A stretch of DNA of 64,000 nucleotides from Silanimonas sp021297925 (GTDB lineage Bacteria; Pseudomonadota; Gammaproteobacteria; Xanthomonadales; Xanthomonadaceae): positions 1 through 64,000 of the forward strand of contig JAPZTL010000003.1 in the NCBI GenBank assembly GCA_027532825.1, in the 5' to 3' direction. Made by a program: the position numbers and the translations under genes. Positions 54,257 to 64,000 of the stretch are shown here, one piece after another; the first letter of the stretch is position 1, and every line of letters starts with the position of its first letter. The notes below the pieces were generated by a model. The model was not told the DNA's origin and ran no database searches. It worked only from the letters and a program-made list of their open reading frames with translations.

Positions 54257-54981
54257 TGGTACGCGCTGTCCGGCAGGTCGGCGTTGTGGTGGACGTGCTG
54301 CACGTCGTCGAGGTCCTCGAGCTTGTCGAGCAGCTTCACCACCTGCTGCGCGGTCTCGCCGTCGACGGCCACGTCGTTGTCGGCGCGCATCGTCACGTTG
54401 GCTTCCGCCGGCGCGAGGCCCGCGGCCTCCATCGCCTTCTTCACGGCCTCGAAGGCCTCCGGCGAGGTGATCACTTCCACCGCGCCGTCGTCGTAGCTCT
54501 TGATGTCGTCGGCACCGGCCTCGATGGCCGCTTCCGTGATCTTTTCCTCGTCGGCGCCGGTCGCATAGGCCAGCACGCCGATCTTCTTGAACATGAAGGC
54601 CACCGAGCCTTCCGTGCCGAGGTTGCCGCCGAACTTCGAGAACGCGTGGCGCACGTCGGCCACGGTGCGCACGCGGTTGTCGGTGAGGCACTCGACGATC
54701 ACCGCGATGCCGCCCGGGGCGTAGCCTTCGTAGCGGACCTCTTCGTAGCTCACGCCTTCCAACTCGCCGGTGGCCTTCTTGATCGCGCGCTCGATGTTGT
54801 CCTTCGGCATCGACTGCGCCAGCGCGCGGTCGATGGCGAGGCGCAGGCGCGGGTTGCCGGCGGGGTCGCCGCCGCCCATCCGCGCCGCGACGGAGATTTC
54901 GCGGACCAGCTTGGTGAAGACCGCGCCGCGCTTGGCGGCCTGCGCGTTCTTGCGGCCTTCGATGGCCATCAATCGACCCAT
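54253..54981 (-). CDS. yebC: YebC/PmpR-family protein
   Basis: A member of the YebC family (transcriptional regulators, more recently linked to translation of difficult motifs). It has 242 residues. The core is canonical: GGDPAGNPRLRLAIDRALAQ, MPKDNIERAIKKATGE and YEGYAPGGIAVIVECLTDN. The N-terminus reads MGRLMAIEGRKNAQAAKRG instead of the usual MAGHSKWANIQHRKGxQDxKRG form, so the HSKW segment is missing. The neighbour order aspS-yebC-ruvC is typical for gammaproteobacteria. Confidence 0.92.
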   Translation of the reverse strand: MGRLMAIEGRKNAQAAKRGAVFTKLVREISVAARMGGGDPAGNPRLRLAIDRALAQSMPKDNIERAIKKATGELEGVSYEEVRYEGYAPGGIAVIVECLTDNRVRTVADVRHAFSKFGGNLGTEGSVAFMFKKIGVLAYATGADEEKITEAAIEAGADDIKSYDDGAVEVITSPEAFEAVKKAMEAAGLAPAEANVTMRADNDVAVDGETAQQVVKLLDKLEDLDDVQHVHHNADLPDSAYQ

Positions 54982-55127
54982 GGGGTGCCTCGGTGGTGTG
55001 TGCGATAGCGGGATTATCGCCGAGGGCGCAGCATCTGGCTCGGATCGATGCCGGCGAACCTGCCTGCGGCACGGGGCGATCCGCTTTCCGCGCGCGCGGG
55101 CGTCCTGCCCTCACGCGCGGCGCTCGG

Positions 55128-55229
55128 CTCCTGCCTCGCTGTCGCGGACAACCCCGCGCCGGTCGCGGTTCGCCGGCTGGGGAGCGCGCCGCGCCAGTGG
55201 GGATGGCGCCCCAGTGAGCGAGGCAGGAG
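55128..55229. other. long-range inverted repeat in the 326-bp gap upstream of yebC
   Basis: CTCCTGCCTCGCT (55128-55140) is exactly complementary to AGCGAGGCAGGAG (55217-55229) with 76 bp between. The spacer also has a GGGG/CCCC stem flanked by two CCAGTG copies. No gene is supported between 54982 and 55307. It may be a structured leader or an element remnant; the role is unknown. Confidence 0.45.
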
Positions 55230-55307
55230 GCGAGCGGCCGCGAGTATGGAGGTGGACGCGGAATCCGAGCGGCACGGGGGCGCCAGCCACACGATGGCAG
55301 GCGCGCG

Positions 55308-55934
55308 TCATCCCACCGCGAACCGCCCCATCCGCAGGAAGTTCGCCACCGCCTCGGCGGCGGCCCGCGACACCAGCAGGCCCATGTGGCTGGCACGGAC
55401 CTCGAAGTGGTCCACGAGGCCCGGCAGCCGGGTTTCGTCGACGGCCACGGTGCCGTCATGCGGGCCATCGAAGGTGCCGAAGACGCGGCCCAAGCCCGCT
55501 TCCAGCGTGCCGGCAATCGCGCCGACCTCGCGGTGCTGCGGGGCGTGTTCGAGGCCCTTCAGTAGGATGCGGGCGCTGCGCCCCATGCCGAAGCCGAGGC
55601 CGCGGCCGTGCACGGCACGTGCGGCACCGCTGCCGGCAAGGGGGCTGCCAAGGCAGACGATGCGCTGCACCGGCAGTTCGGGGTCCTGCGCGGCCAGCAG
55701 CGACACCAGCCCGCCGAGGCTGTGGCCCACGAGGTGGGCCGGGGCTTTTCGTTGGCGGGCGTCGAGCCGCAGTTTGGCCGCGAGCTGCTGGGCCGCCGCT
55801 TCCGCGCCGCCGAACACGCTGGGGTAGCCGAAGGTTTCCGTCTCGAACCCCGAGGCACGGAGCCGGGCCGCGAGCGGCCACAGCACCGGGCGGTTGTTCC
55901 AGATGCCGTGCAGCAGGACGACGCGGTCGGCCAT
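55308..55934 (-). CDS. Alpha/beta hydrolase (lipase/acylglycerol-like)
   Basis: A 208-residue cytoplasmic-type hydrolase without a signal peptide. The oxyanion loop is VVLLHGIWNNRPVL, the nucleophile elbow is LVGHSLGGLVSLL, the Asp candidate lies in GPHDGTVAVDETRL, and the His is in VRASHMGLL. It resembles PGAP1-like and small triacylglycerol-lipase proteins often annotated next to aspS. It follows aspS by 55 bp. The substrate is unknown. Confidence 0.85.
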   Translation of the reverse strand: MADRVVLLHGIWNNRPVLWPLAARLRASGFETETFGYPSVFGGAEAAAQQLAAKLRLDARQRKAPAHLVGHSLGGLVSLLAAQDPELPVQRIVCLGSPLAGSGAARAVHGRGLGFGMGRSARILLKGLEHAPQHREVGAIAGTLEAGLGRVFGTFDGPHDGTVAVDETRLPGLVDHFEVRASHMGLLVSRAAAEAVANFLRMGRFAVG

Positions 55935-55989
55935 GGTCAGCGAGGCTCGGTCGAGAGCGATGGCGCGAGCGGAGCCGCTCGCGACCCGA

Positions 55990-57753
55990 TCACGCCTTCG
56001 CGGCCGGACGCACCTGCACGTGCAGTTCGGCCAACTGCTTGTCGTCGATGGGCGACGGGGCGTTGGTCAGCAAGCACTGCGCGCTGGCGGTCTTCGGGAA
56101 GGCGATGACGTCGCGGATCGAGTCGCTGCCGGCCATCAGGGCCGAGATGCGGTCGATGCCGAAGGCGATGCCGCCGTGCGGCGGGGCGCCGTAGCGCAGC
56201 GCTTCGAGCAGGAAGCCGAACTTCGCTTCCGCCTCTTCGGCGCCGATGCCGAGCAGTTCGAACACCTTGGCCTGCATGGCGCTGTTGTGGATGCGCACCG
56301 AGCCGCCGCCGATCTCGTTGCCATTGAGCACCATGTCGTAACCGCGCGACACGGCGATGCGGGCGTTGGCAGCGAGGTCGGCGATGTCGTCGATTTTTGG
56401 TGCAGTGAATGGATGATGGAGGGCCACGTAGCGCTGCGCTTCGTCGTCCCACTCGAACATCGGGAAGTCGGTGACCCACAGCGGGGCCCAGACGTTCGCG
56501 ACCTGGCCGAGGTCCTTGGCGGCCTTCAGGCGCAGGGCGCCCATGAAGTCGCACACGGTCTTGTACGTGCCGGCGCCGAAGAACAGCAGGTCGCCGTCGG
56601 CCGCCTGCGCGGCGTCGAGCACCGCATTCAGCGTGGCGTCGTCGAGGAACTTGGCGATCGGCGAGTTGATGCCCTCGCGGCCCTTCGCGCGCGCCTCGAG
56701 CTTCATCCAGGCGAGGCCCTTGGCACCGTACTTGGCGCAGTAGGCGCCGTAGTCGTCGATCTGCTTGCGCGAGAGCGACGCACCGCCCGGCACGCGCAGC
56801 GCGACCACGCGGCCCTCGGCGTGATTGGCCCAATCGGTGAACACCTTGAACTCGCTGCCCTTCACGAGTTCGGCGATGTCGCTGAATTCCCACGAAATCC
56901 GCAGGTCCGGCTTGTCCGAGCCGTACAGGCGCATGGCCTCGGCATAGGTCATGCGCGGGAAGGGGTTGGCGAGTTCGATGCCGCCGACTTCCTGCAGCAC
57001 GTGGCGGATCATCCCTTCGACGAAGTCCTGGATGTCGGCTTCCGTGATGAAGGCGAACTCCATGTCGAGCTGGGTGAATTCGGGCTGGCGGTCGGCGCGC
57101 AGGTCCTCGTCGCGGAAGCAGCGCGCGATCTGGTAGTAGCGGTCGAAGCCCGCCATCATCAGCAGCTGCTTGAACAGCTGCGGCGACTGCGGCAGCGCGA
57201 AGAACTCGCCCGGATGCACGCGACTCGGCACGAGGTAGTCGCGCGCGCCTTCCGGCGTGGCCTTGGTGAGGATCGGCGTCTCGATGTCCTGGAAGCCCTT
57301 GGCGTCGAGGTAGCGGCGCAGCGCCTGCACAAGGGCCACGCGGGTGCGCATCGTGCGCTGCATCGCCGGGCGGCGCAGGTCAAGGTAACGGTACTTCAGG
57401 CGCACGTCCTCGCCCGGCGATTCGTGCAGGTAGAAGGGCAGCGTCTCGGCCTTGTTGAGGATCTCGATGCGCTCGGCCACCACTTCGATGCGGCCGGTCT
57501 TGAGCTTGTCGTTGACGCTGTGGCGGGCGCGGACCACGCCGGTCACCCTCAGGCAGTCCTCGTAGCCCGCCTGCGCCGCGGTGGCGTAGGCCGGGTTGTC
57601 GGGCTCGGCGACGATCTGGACGATGCCCGCGTGGTCGCGCAGGTCGATGAAGCAGACACCGCCGAGGTTGCGCGCGACGTCGGTCCAGCCGCAGAGGGTG
57701 ACGGTCTGGCCGATCAGCGCTTCGCTGACCTGGCCGCAGTAGTGGCTACGCAT
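55990..57753 (-). CDS. aspS: Aspartyl-tRNA synthetase
   Basis: A class II synthetase of 587 residues. The N-terminal anticodon-binding OB domain has VTLCGWTDVARNLGGVCFID. Motif 2 is YQIARCFRDEDLRADRQPEF, the bacterial GAD insert fills about 300-410, and motif 3 lies in the GGIAFGIDRI region. The active-site stretch ALPQSPQLFKQLLM is present. The ATG at 57753 is the family start. Confidence 0.96.
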   Translation of the reverse strand: MRSHYCGQVSEALIGQTVTLCGWTDVARNLGGVCFIDLRDHAGIVQIVAEPDNPAYATAAQAGYEDCLRVTGVVRARHSVNDKLKTGRIEVVAERIEILNKAETLPFYLHESPGEDVRLKYRYLDLRRPAMQRTMRTRVALVQALRRYLDAKGFQDIETPILTKATPEGARDYLVPSRVHPGEFFALPQSPQLFKQLLMMAGFDRYYQIARCFRDEDLRADRQPEFTQLDMEFAFITEADIQDFVEGMIRHVLQEVGGIELANPFPRMTYAEAMRLYGSDKPDLRISWEFSDIAELVKGSEFKVFTDWANHAEGRVVALRVPGGASLSRKQIDDYGAYCAKYGAKGLAWMKLEARAKGREGINSPIAKFLDDATLNAVLDAAQAADGDLLFFGAGTYKTVCDFMGALRLKAAKDLGQVANVWAPLWVTDFPMFEWDDEAQRYVALHHPFTAPKIDDIADLAANARIAVSRGYDMVLNGNEIGGGSVRIHNSAMQAKVFELLGIGAEEAEAKFGFLLEALRYGAPPHGGIAFGIDRISALMAGSDSIRDVIAFPKTASAQCLLTNAPSPIDDKQLAELHVQVRPAAKA

Positions 57754-57821
57754 GGGAACTCCACAGGAATCTTGTGGCCGCCGCGGTGGCGCGGCGGCAA
57801 GCCGGCCATTGTACCGGGGCT

Positions 57822-58370
57822 TTAGCGGGCGGCGGCCGGGGGGCCCACGCCCCACGGCGGCGGCGGGGCCGGCACGGGGCGGGACAGGTCGAACTCGACG
57901 CGGAAGCGGCGGGCCGGGTTGTTGCCGGCGGCCGGGCGCGCGAGCCCATAGGCGAACTCGCGGCCCGCGCGGTATTCGAGGGTCCACGTGTTCGTGGTCG
58001 AGACCGCACGACCCTCGCGGATGAACAGGGCGATCGACTCGGCATCGACCGGGAAGTCCTGGCGGGTGGCGCTGCCCGGGGTCGCGGTGTCACCGCCGTA
58101 CATCGTCAGCACGTCGGAGGAGCCGTCGTCGTGCCGGTGGTCGTGCTTCAGGCGCAGGCCCGAGGCGGTGCGGGTGACGACCCAGGTGCGCGAGCGGTCG
58201 GCACCCACGTGGAACGGGATGCGGATCTCGTCGTCCGTGCATTCCCGCACGTGCATCACCAGCCGCTGCGCGCCCATCGCGGCATCGGCCGGGTCGTCGG
58301 TGGTCATCCGGCCCTCGAACGCTTGGCCGCACAGGGCCAGCAGGCCCGCGAAGAACGCCGAGGCGCTCAC
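57822..58370 (-). CDS. Putative exported protein of unknown function
   Basis: A 182-residue protein with a hydrophobic N-terminus (SASAFFAGLLALC) that could be a signal peptide, or a lipoprotein signal with a non-standard -1 Leu before Cys14. The mature part looks beta-rich (HVGADRSRTWVVTRTASGLR; TNTWTLEYRAGREFAYGLAR). It ends in a Pro-rich tail. The start overlaps the fmdB stop as ATGA. The fmdB-this-aspS order suggests one operon. No family motif was recognised. Confidence 0.75.
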   Translation of the reverse strand: MSASAFFAGLLALCGQAFEGRMTTDDPADAAMGAQRLVMHVRECTDDEIRIPFHVGADRSRTWVVTRTASGLRLKHDHRHDDGSSDVLTMYGGDTATPGSATRQDFPVDAESIALFIREGRAVSTTNTWTLEYRAGREFAYGLARPAAGNNPARRFRVEFDLSRPVPAPPPPWGVGPPAAAR

Positions 58371-58651
58371 TCGCCGGAAGCCTTGGCCGGCGCGGGGCTG
58401 GCGCTCGCCGGGGCCGGAGAACCGCCACCCGAGCCGCTGTCGGCGAGGTTGCGCTTCTTGTCACCGTCCTTCTTGAAGTCGGTCTCGTACCAGCCGCCGC
58501 CGGCGAGGCGGAACTGCGGGGCGGTCAGCTGGCGGCCCACCGACCCCTCCGCGCCGCAGGACGGACAGGTGGTGGGATCGGCGTCGGACAGCTTCTGCAG
58601 GCGCTCGAAGTCGTGGCCACAGGCCGAGCAGGCGAAGGCGTAGATGGGCAT
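58367..58651 (-). CDS. FmdB-family zinc-ribbon protein
   Basis: A 94-residue protein with the FmdB zinc ribbon: Cys8-x2-Cys11 (FACSACGHDFERLQK) and Cys29-x2-Cys32 (CPSCGAEG). A Ser/Ala/Pro-rich tail follows. The family is a putative regulator and is commonly found upstream of aspS in proteobacteria. The ATG at 58651 is the canonical MPIY-type start. Confidence 0.92.
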   Translation of the reverse strand: MPIYAFACSACGHDFERLQKLSDADPTTCPSCGAEGSVGRQLTAPQFRLAGGGWYETDFKKDGDKKRNLADSGSGGGSPAPASASPAPAKASGE

Positions 58652-58737
58652 GGCGGGCGGGTTCCGTGGCGAATCGCTGCGGGCAGCGATGGGGTCGGCG
58701 GGGCGGGAATTCAAGCGCTGCCCCGGGGCAGCGCCGA

Positions 58738-60666
58738 TCAGCCGCCCTCGATCTTCTCCGCGAGGTCCAGCCACTCCAACTCGAGGCTTCCGCGCTCGGC
58801 CTGCAGCGCGTCGCGGCGCTGGCCGAGCGCTGCGAGGGCCTGGGCAGCCTGCGCACCGCCCCTGGACGCAGCGGCGGCCAGTTCGGCGTCCAGCACGTCG
58901 GCTTCGGCGGCCAACGAGGCCAGCCGGGCTTCCACGGCGGCGTAGCGCTTCTTGGTGGCCCCGTCCACCGGCTTGGCGGGCTTCGCCGCGGCCGGAGGGG
59001 GCGGCGGCGCGGCGGGTGCGGCCTTCGACACCGGCTTCGCCTCCGCGGCCCTCGCCTTCGCACTGGCATTGTTGCCGCGCTGCTTGAGCCAGGTGGCGTA
59101 GGCGTCGAGGTCTTCGTCGTAGGGCTCGACGATGCCGTCGGCCACGCGCACGTAGCGGTCGCAGACGAGGCCGATGAGATGCCGGTCGTGCGAGACCATC
59201 ACGATGGCGCCGTCGAAGTCGGCCAGCGCCTCGGCCAGCGCTTCGCGCATCTCGAGGTCGAGGTGGTTGGTCGGTTCGTCGAGCAGCAGCACGTTCGGCT
59301 TGCGCCACGCGATCATCGCCAAGGCCAGACGCGCACGCTCGCCGCCGGAGAAGCCGTCGATCACCTCGAAGGCGCGATCGCCGGGGAAGTTCCACTTGCC
59401 GAGGAAATCGCGGAAATCCTGCGTCGCCGTGTTCGGCGCGATCATCCGCAGGTGGTCGATCGGCGTCTGCCCCTCGTGCAGCGATTCGACCGTGTGCTGG
59501 GCGAAGTAGCCGATCACGAGGTCCGGGTGGCCGGTGCGCTCGCCGGACAGCAGCGGCAGTTCACCCACCAGCGTCTTCACCAGCGTGGATTTACCCGCGC
59601 CGTTCGGGCCGAGAAGGCCGAGGCGGTCGCCGGCTTCGATCGACAGGCCGACATTGCCGAGGATCTTGGTGACGCCGCCCTCGCCCTTCTCGTTGGCGGT
59701 GTAGCCGCAGTCGGCGTCGCGCAGCTGGATCAGCGTGGTGGGCTGCTTCAGCGGCACCGGGAAATCGATGCGCACCTCGCGCTCGGCGCGCACCGCTTCG
59801 GTGCCCGCCAGCTTCTCGAGGCGCTTCATGCGGCTCTGCGCCTGCTTGGCCTTGCTCGCCTTGGCCTTGAAGCGGTCGATGAAGGCCTGCAGGTGGGCGC
59901 GCTCGGCCTGCTCCTTCTCGTGCGCGATCTGCTGCAGGCGAAGATGCTCGGCGCGCTGGCGCTCGAAGGCGGTGTAGCCGCCGACGTAGGTCTTGGCCTT
60001 GCCCTCGTGCAGGTGCAGCGTGTGGGTGCAGAGGCCGTCGAGGAACTCGCGGTCGTGCGAGATCACCAGCAGGGTGCCGGGGTAGCTGCGCAGCCACTCC
60101 TCGAGCCAGAGCACGGCGTCGAGGTCGAGGTGGTTGGTGGGCTCGTCGAGCAACAGCAGGTCGGAGGGCGTCATCAGCGCCCGCGCGACGTTCAGGCGCA
60201 CGCGCCAGCCGCCGGAGAACTCGCCTACCGGCGTGTCGTGCGTGTGCGAGGGGAAACCGAGGCCGTGCAGCAGCTTGGCCGCGCGCGAGGGCGCGTCGTA
60301 GCCGTTGAGCTCGGCCAGCAGGGTGTGCGCCTCGGCGACCTTCTCGTAGTCCTCGGCGGCCATGGCCTCGGCCTCCATGCGGATGGCCGCGTGGACGGCC
60401 TCGTCCCCGGAGAGCACGAAGTCGAGCGCCGGGTCCGGCAGGGCCGGGGTCTCCTGCGCCACCGAGGCCATGCGCAGCTTGTTCGGCCGGTCGATGTCGC
60501 CCTTGTCGGGCTCGATCTCGCCCCGCACGGCGGCGAACAGGCTGGACTTGCCGCAGCCGTTGCGGCCGATGACGCCGACCCGCCATCCGGCGTGCAGGGT
60601 CAGGTCGACGTCGGAAAAAAGCAGGCGGGGCCCTCGGCGGAGGGCCAGATTCTTGAAGGCGAGCAT
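58738..60666 (-). CDS. yheS: ABC-F family ATPase, YheS type
   Basis: A ribosome-interacting ABC-F protein with two ATPase domains and no TM segments, 642 residues. Walker A 1 is GRNGCGKSS (near 34-42) and Walker A 2 is GPNGAGKST. The signatures are FSGGWRVRLN and FSGGERARLA, and the Walker B runs read LLLLDEPTNHLDL. The inter-domain linker is rich in basic residues (FIDRFKAKASKAKQAQSRM), and a C-terminal coiled coil (about 560-640) follows an Ala/Pro spacer. The GWRVR signature and N-terminal NLALRRGPRLL match YheS more closely than EttA or Uup. Confidence 0.9.
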   Translation of the reverse strand: MLAFKNLALRRGPRLLFSDVDLTLHAGWRVGVIGRNGCGKSSLFAAVRGEIEPDKGDIDRPNKLRMASVAQETPALPDPALDFVLSGDEAVHAAIRMEAEAMAAEDYEKVAEAHTLLAELNGYDAPSRAAKLLHGLGFPSHTHDTPVGEFSGGWRVRLNVARALMTPSDLLLLDEPTNHLDLDAVLWLEEWLRSYPGTLLVISHDREFLDGLCTHTLHLHEGKAKTYVGGYTAFERQRAEHLRLQQIAHEKEQAERAHLQAFIDRFKAKASKAKQAQSRMKRLEKLAGTEAVRAEREVRIDFPVPLKQPTTLIQLRDADCGYTANEKGEGGVTKILGNVGLSIEAGDRLGLLGPNGAGKSTLVKTLVGELPLLSGERTGHPDLVIGYFAQHTVESLHEGQTPIDHLRMIAPNTATQDFRDFLGKWNFPGDRAFEVIDGFSGGERARLALAMIAWRKPNVLLLDEPTNHLDLEMREALAEALADFDGAIVMVSHDRHLIGLVCDRYVRVADGIVEPYDEDLDAYATWLKQRGNNASAKARAAEAKPVSKAAPAAPPPPPAAAKPAKPVDGATKKRYAAVEARLASLAAEADVLDAELAAAASRGGAQAAQALAALGQRRDALQAERGSLELEWLDLAEKIEGG

Positions 60667-60785
60667 GCCAGGCAGTCTACCGGAGGGACCGCCCGACCTC
60701 CGAGCCATCACACGACATGCACGCTTGGCATGTATCCCTCACGGGCCGTTTCTCTTTTTTTAACGCCAACACCCGGAGCCCACGC

Positions 60786-63383
<2,598 letters not shown>

Positions 63384-63391
63384 GCCCCGTG

Positions 63392-63412
63392 GGCGCCGGC
63401 CCGGCCGGCGCC
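63392..63412. terminator. hairpin between convergent genes
   Basis: GGCGCCGG pairs with CCGGCGCC around a 5-nt loop, nine bases after the receptor stop and four before the photolyase stop. It has a very GC-rich stem and no T-run, so it may serve both directions. Confidence 0.55.
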
Positions 63413-63416
63413 TGCT

Positions 63417-64000
63417 TCAGCCGAACAGATCGCCCTGCGCCGCCTCCGGCGCGGGGCGTTTCTTTTCGCGCGCCGGCATGGTGTAGGGCGTCGAGGCATC
63501 GAGCCGTGGCCGCACCTGCTTCATCCGGCTGCCGTGCTTCTGCAGCACCGCCCGGGCACCGTCGCGCATGCCGGGCTGGTCGCGCCACCACGCCGTCAAC
63601 CGGGCCTTGGCCTCGCGGGCAGCCTGCTCGTGGTCGCGGATCGGTTCGGGATAATCACGGCCGAGCACCACGCCGTGCTTCGCGAGCTGCGCCGGCGGCA
63701 GTTGCCAAGGCAGGTGGACCCATGGGGCCGGCAGGGCCGCGAGTTCGGGCACCCAGCGCCGCACGAAGCGGCCGTCCGGGTCCTGGTCGAGGCCCTGCTT
63801 CACCGGGTTGTAGATGCGCGGGATGTTGATGCCGGTCACGCCGCTCTGCATCTGCACCTGCGGCCAGTGGATGCCGGGCTCGTAGTCGGTGAACTGCCGC
63901 GCGAGGTGCAGGCCGGTGGCGCGCCAGGGCAGCCACAGGTGGTAGCTGGCCACCGCTACCAGCATCGCGCGCATGCGGAAGTTGATCCAGCCGGTGGCAC
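63417..64000 (-). CDS. Deoxyribodipyrimidine photolyase/cryptochrome family, C-terminal part
   Basis: The last 194 residues of an FAD-binding photolyase-like protein; the frame is open through the right edge. The stretch ATGWINFRMRAMLVAVASYH and then FTDYEPGIHWPQVQMQSGVT are hallmarks of the FAD-binding domain. IYNPVKQGLDQDPDGRFVRR and WVPEL follow. A basic tail ends in AQGDLFG. It either repairs UV-made pyrimidine dimers with blue light or acts as a cryptochrome; the N-terminal antenna domain needed to decide is outside the window. Confidence 0.88.
   Translation of the reverse strand, partial: ATGWINFRMRAMLVAVASYHLWLPWRATGLHLARQFTDYEPGIHWPQVQMQSGVTGINIPRIYNPVKQGLDQDPDGRFVRRWVPELAALPAPWVHLPWQLPPAQLAKHGVVLGRDYPEPIRDHEQAAREAKARLTAWWRDQPGMRDGARAVLQKHGSRMKQVRPRLDASTPYTMPAREKKRPAPEAAQGDLFG

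Overview
The window comes from the chromosome of a high-GC gammaproteobacterium, most likely a member of the Xanthomonadales (Lysobacteraceae/Xanthomonadaceae type). The evidence is gene content and order: a Pil-Chp chemosensory cluster (pilG-pilI-pilJ-chpA) beside gshB and tonB, a ruvA-kup-ruvB arrangement leading straight into ybgC-tolQRAB-pal-cpoB-queE-queC and a tRNA-Lys, and a TonB-dependent receptor. No phylogeny was run, so the rank below order is an inference.

Layout. 1-6.7 kb: twitching-motility chemosensory genes on the minus strand; chpA enters from outside the window through a 15-bp tandem-repeat array that contains an in-frame stop. 6.8-8.7 kb: gshB and a TonB-like protein. 8.7-14.3 kb: tightly overlapping minus-strand genes mrcB, a lipoprotein, dinG/yoaA and tsaB. 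14.3-18.5 kb: one very large three-domain glycosyltransferase. 18.5-26 kb: a TPR-like membrane protein, relA, a small exported protein and hrpA. 26-34.3 kb: a patchier stretch of hydrolases, a LytTR membrane regulator, DUF3313 and alpha/beta-hydrolase lipoproteins, a LysR regulator, a membrane protein and a medium-chain reductase.

34,350-41,117 is a genomic island in the 3' end of tRNA-Lys(TTT). It is bounded by an 18-bp direct repeat of the tRNA end and has visibly lower GC than its surroundings. It carries a tyrosine integrase whose N-terminal domain is cut off by one in-frame TGA, a two-TM putAbiC-type protein, an unknown small membrane protein, a serine recombinase, and an AIPR-family protein with an Mrr-like nuclease signature. 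Paired CTGTGCCGA repeats near each end look like integrase arm sites. A segment rich in CTAG and palindromes lies near the right end. This is a small putative anti-phage (abortive infection) island and is the main accessory find.

41.1-60.7 kb is core genome on the minus strand: tRNA-Lys, queC-queE (queuosine), the Tol-Pal envelope complex, RuvABC Holliday-junction processing, Kup potassium uptake, YebC, AspS, FmdB and a YheS-type ABC-F protein. It is interrupted by a plus-strand secreted cyanophycinase-like peptidase between ruvC and ruvA, with its own candidate promoter and leader. The window ends with a TonB-dependent receptor and the C-terminal part of a photolyase/cryptochrome.
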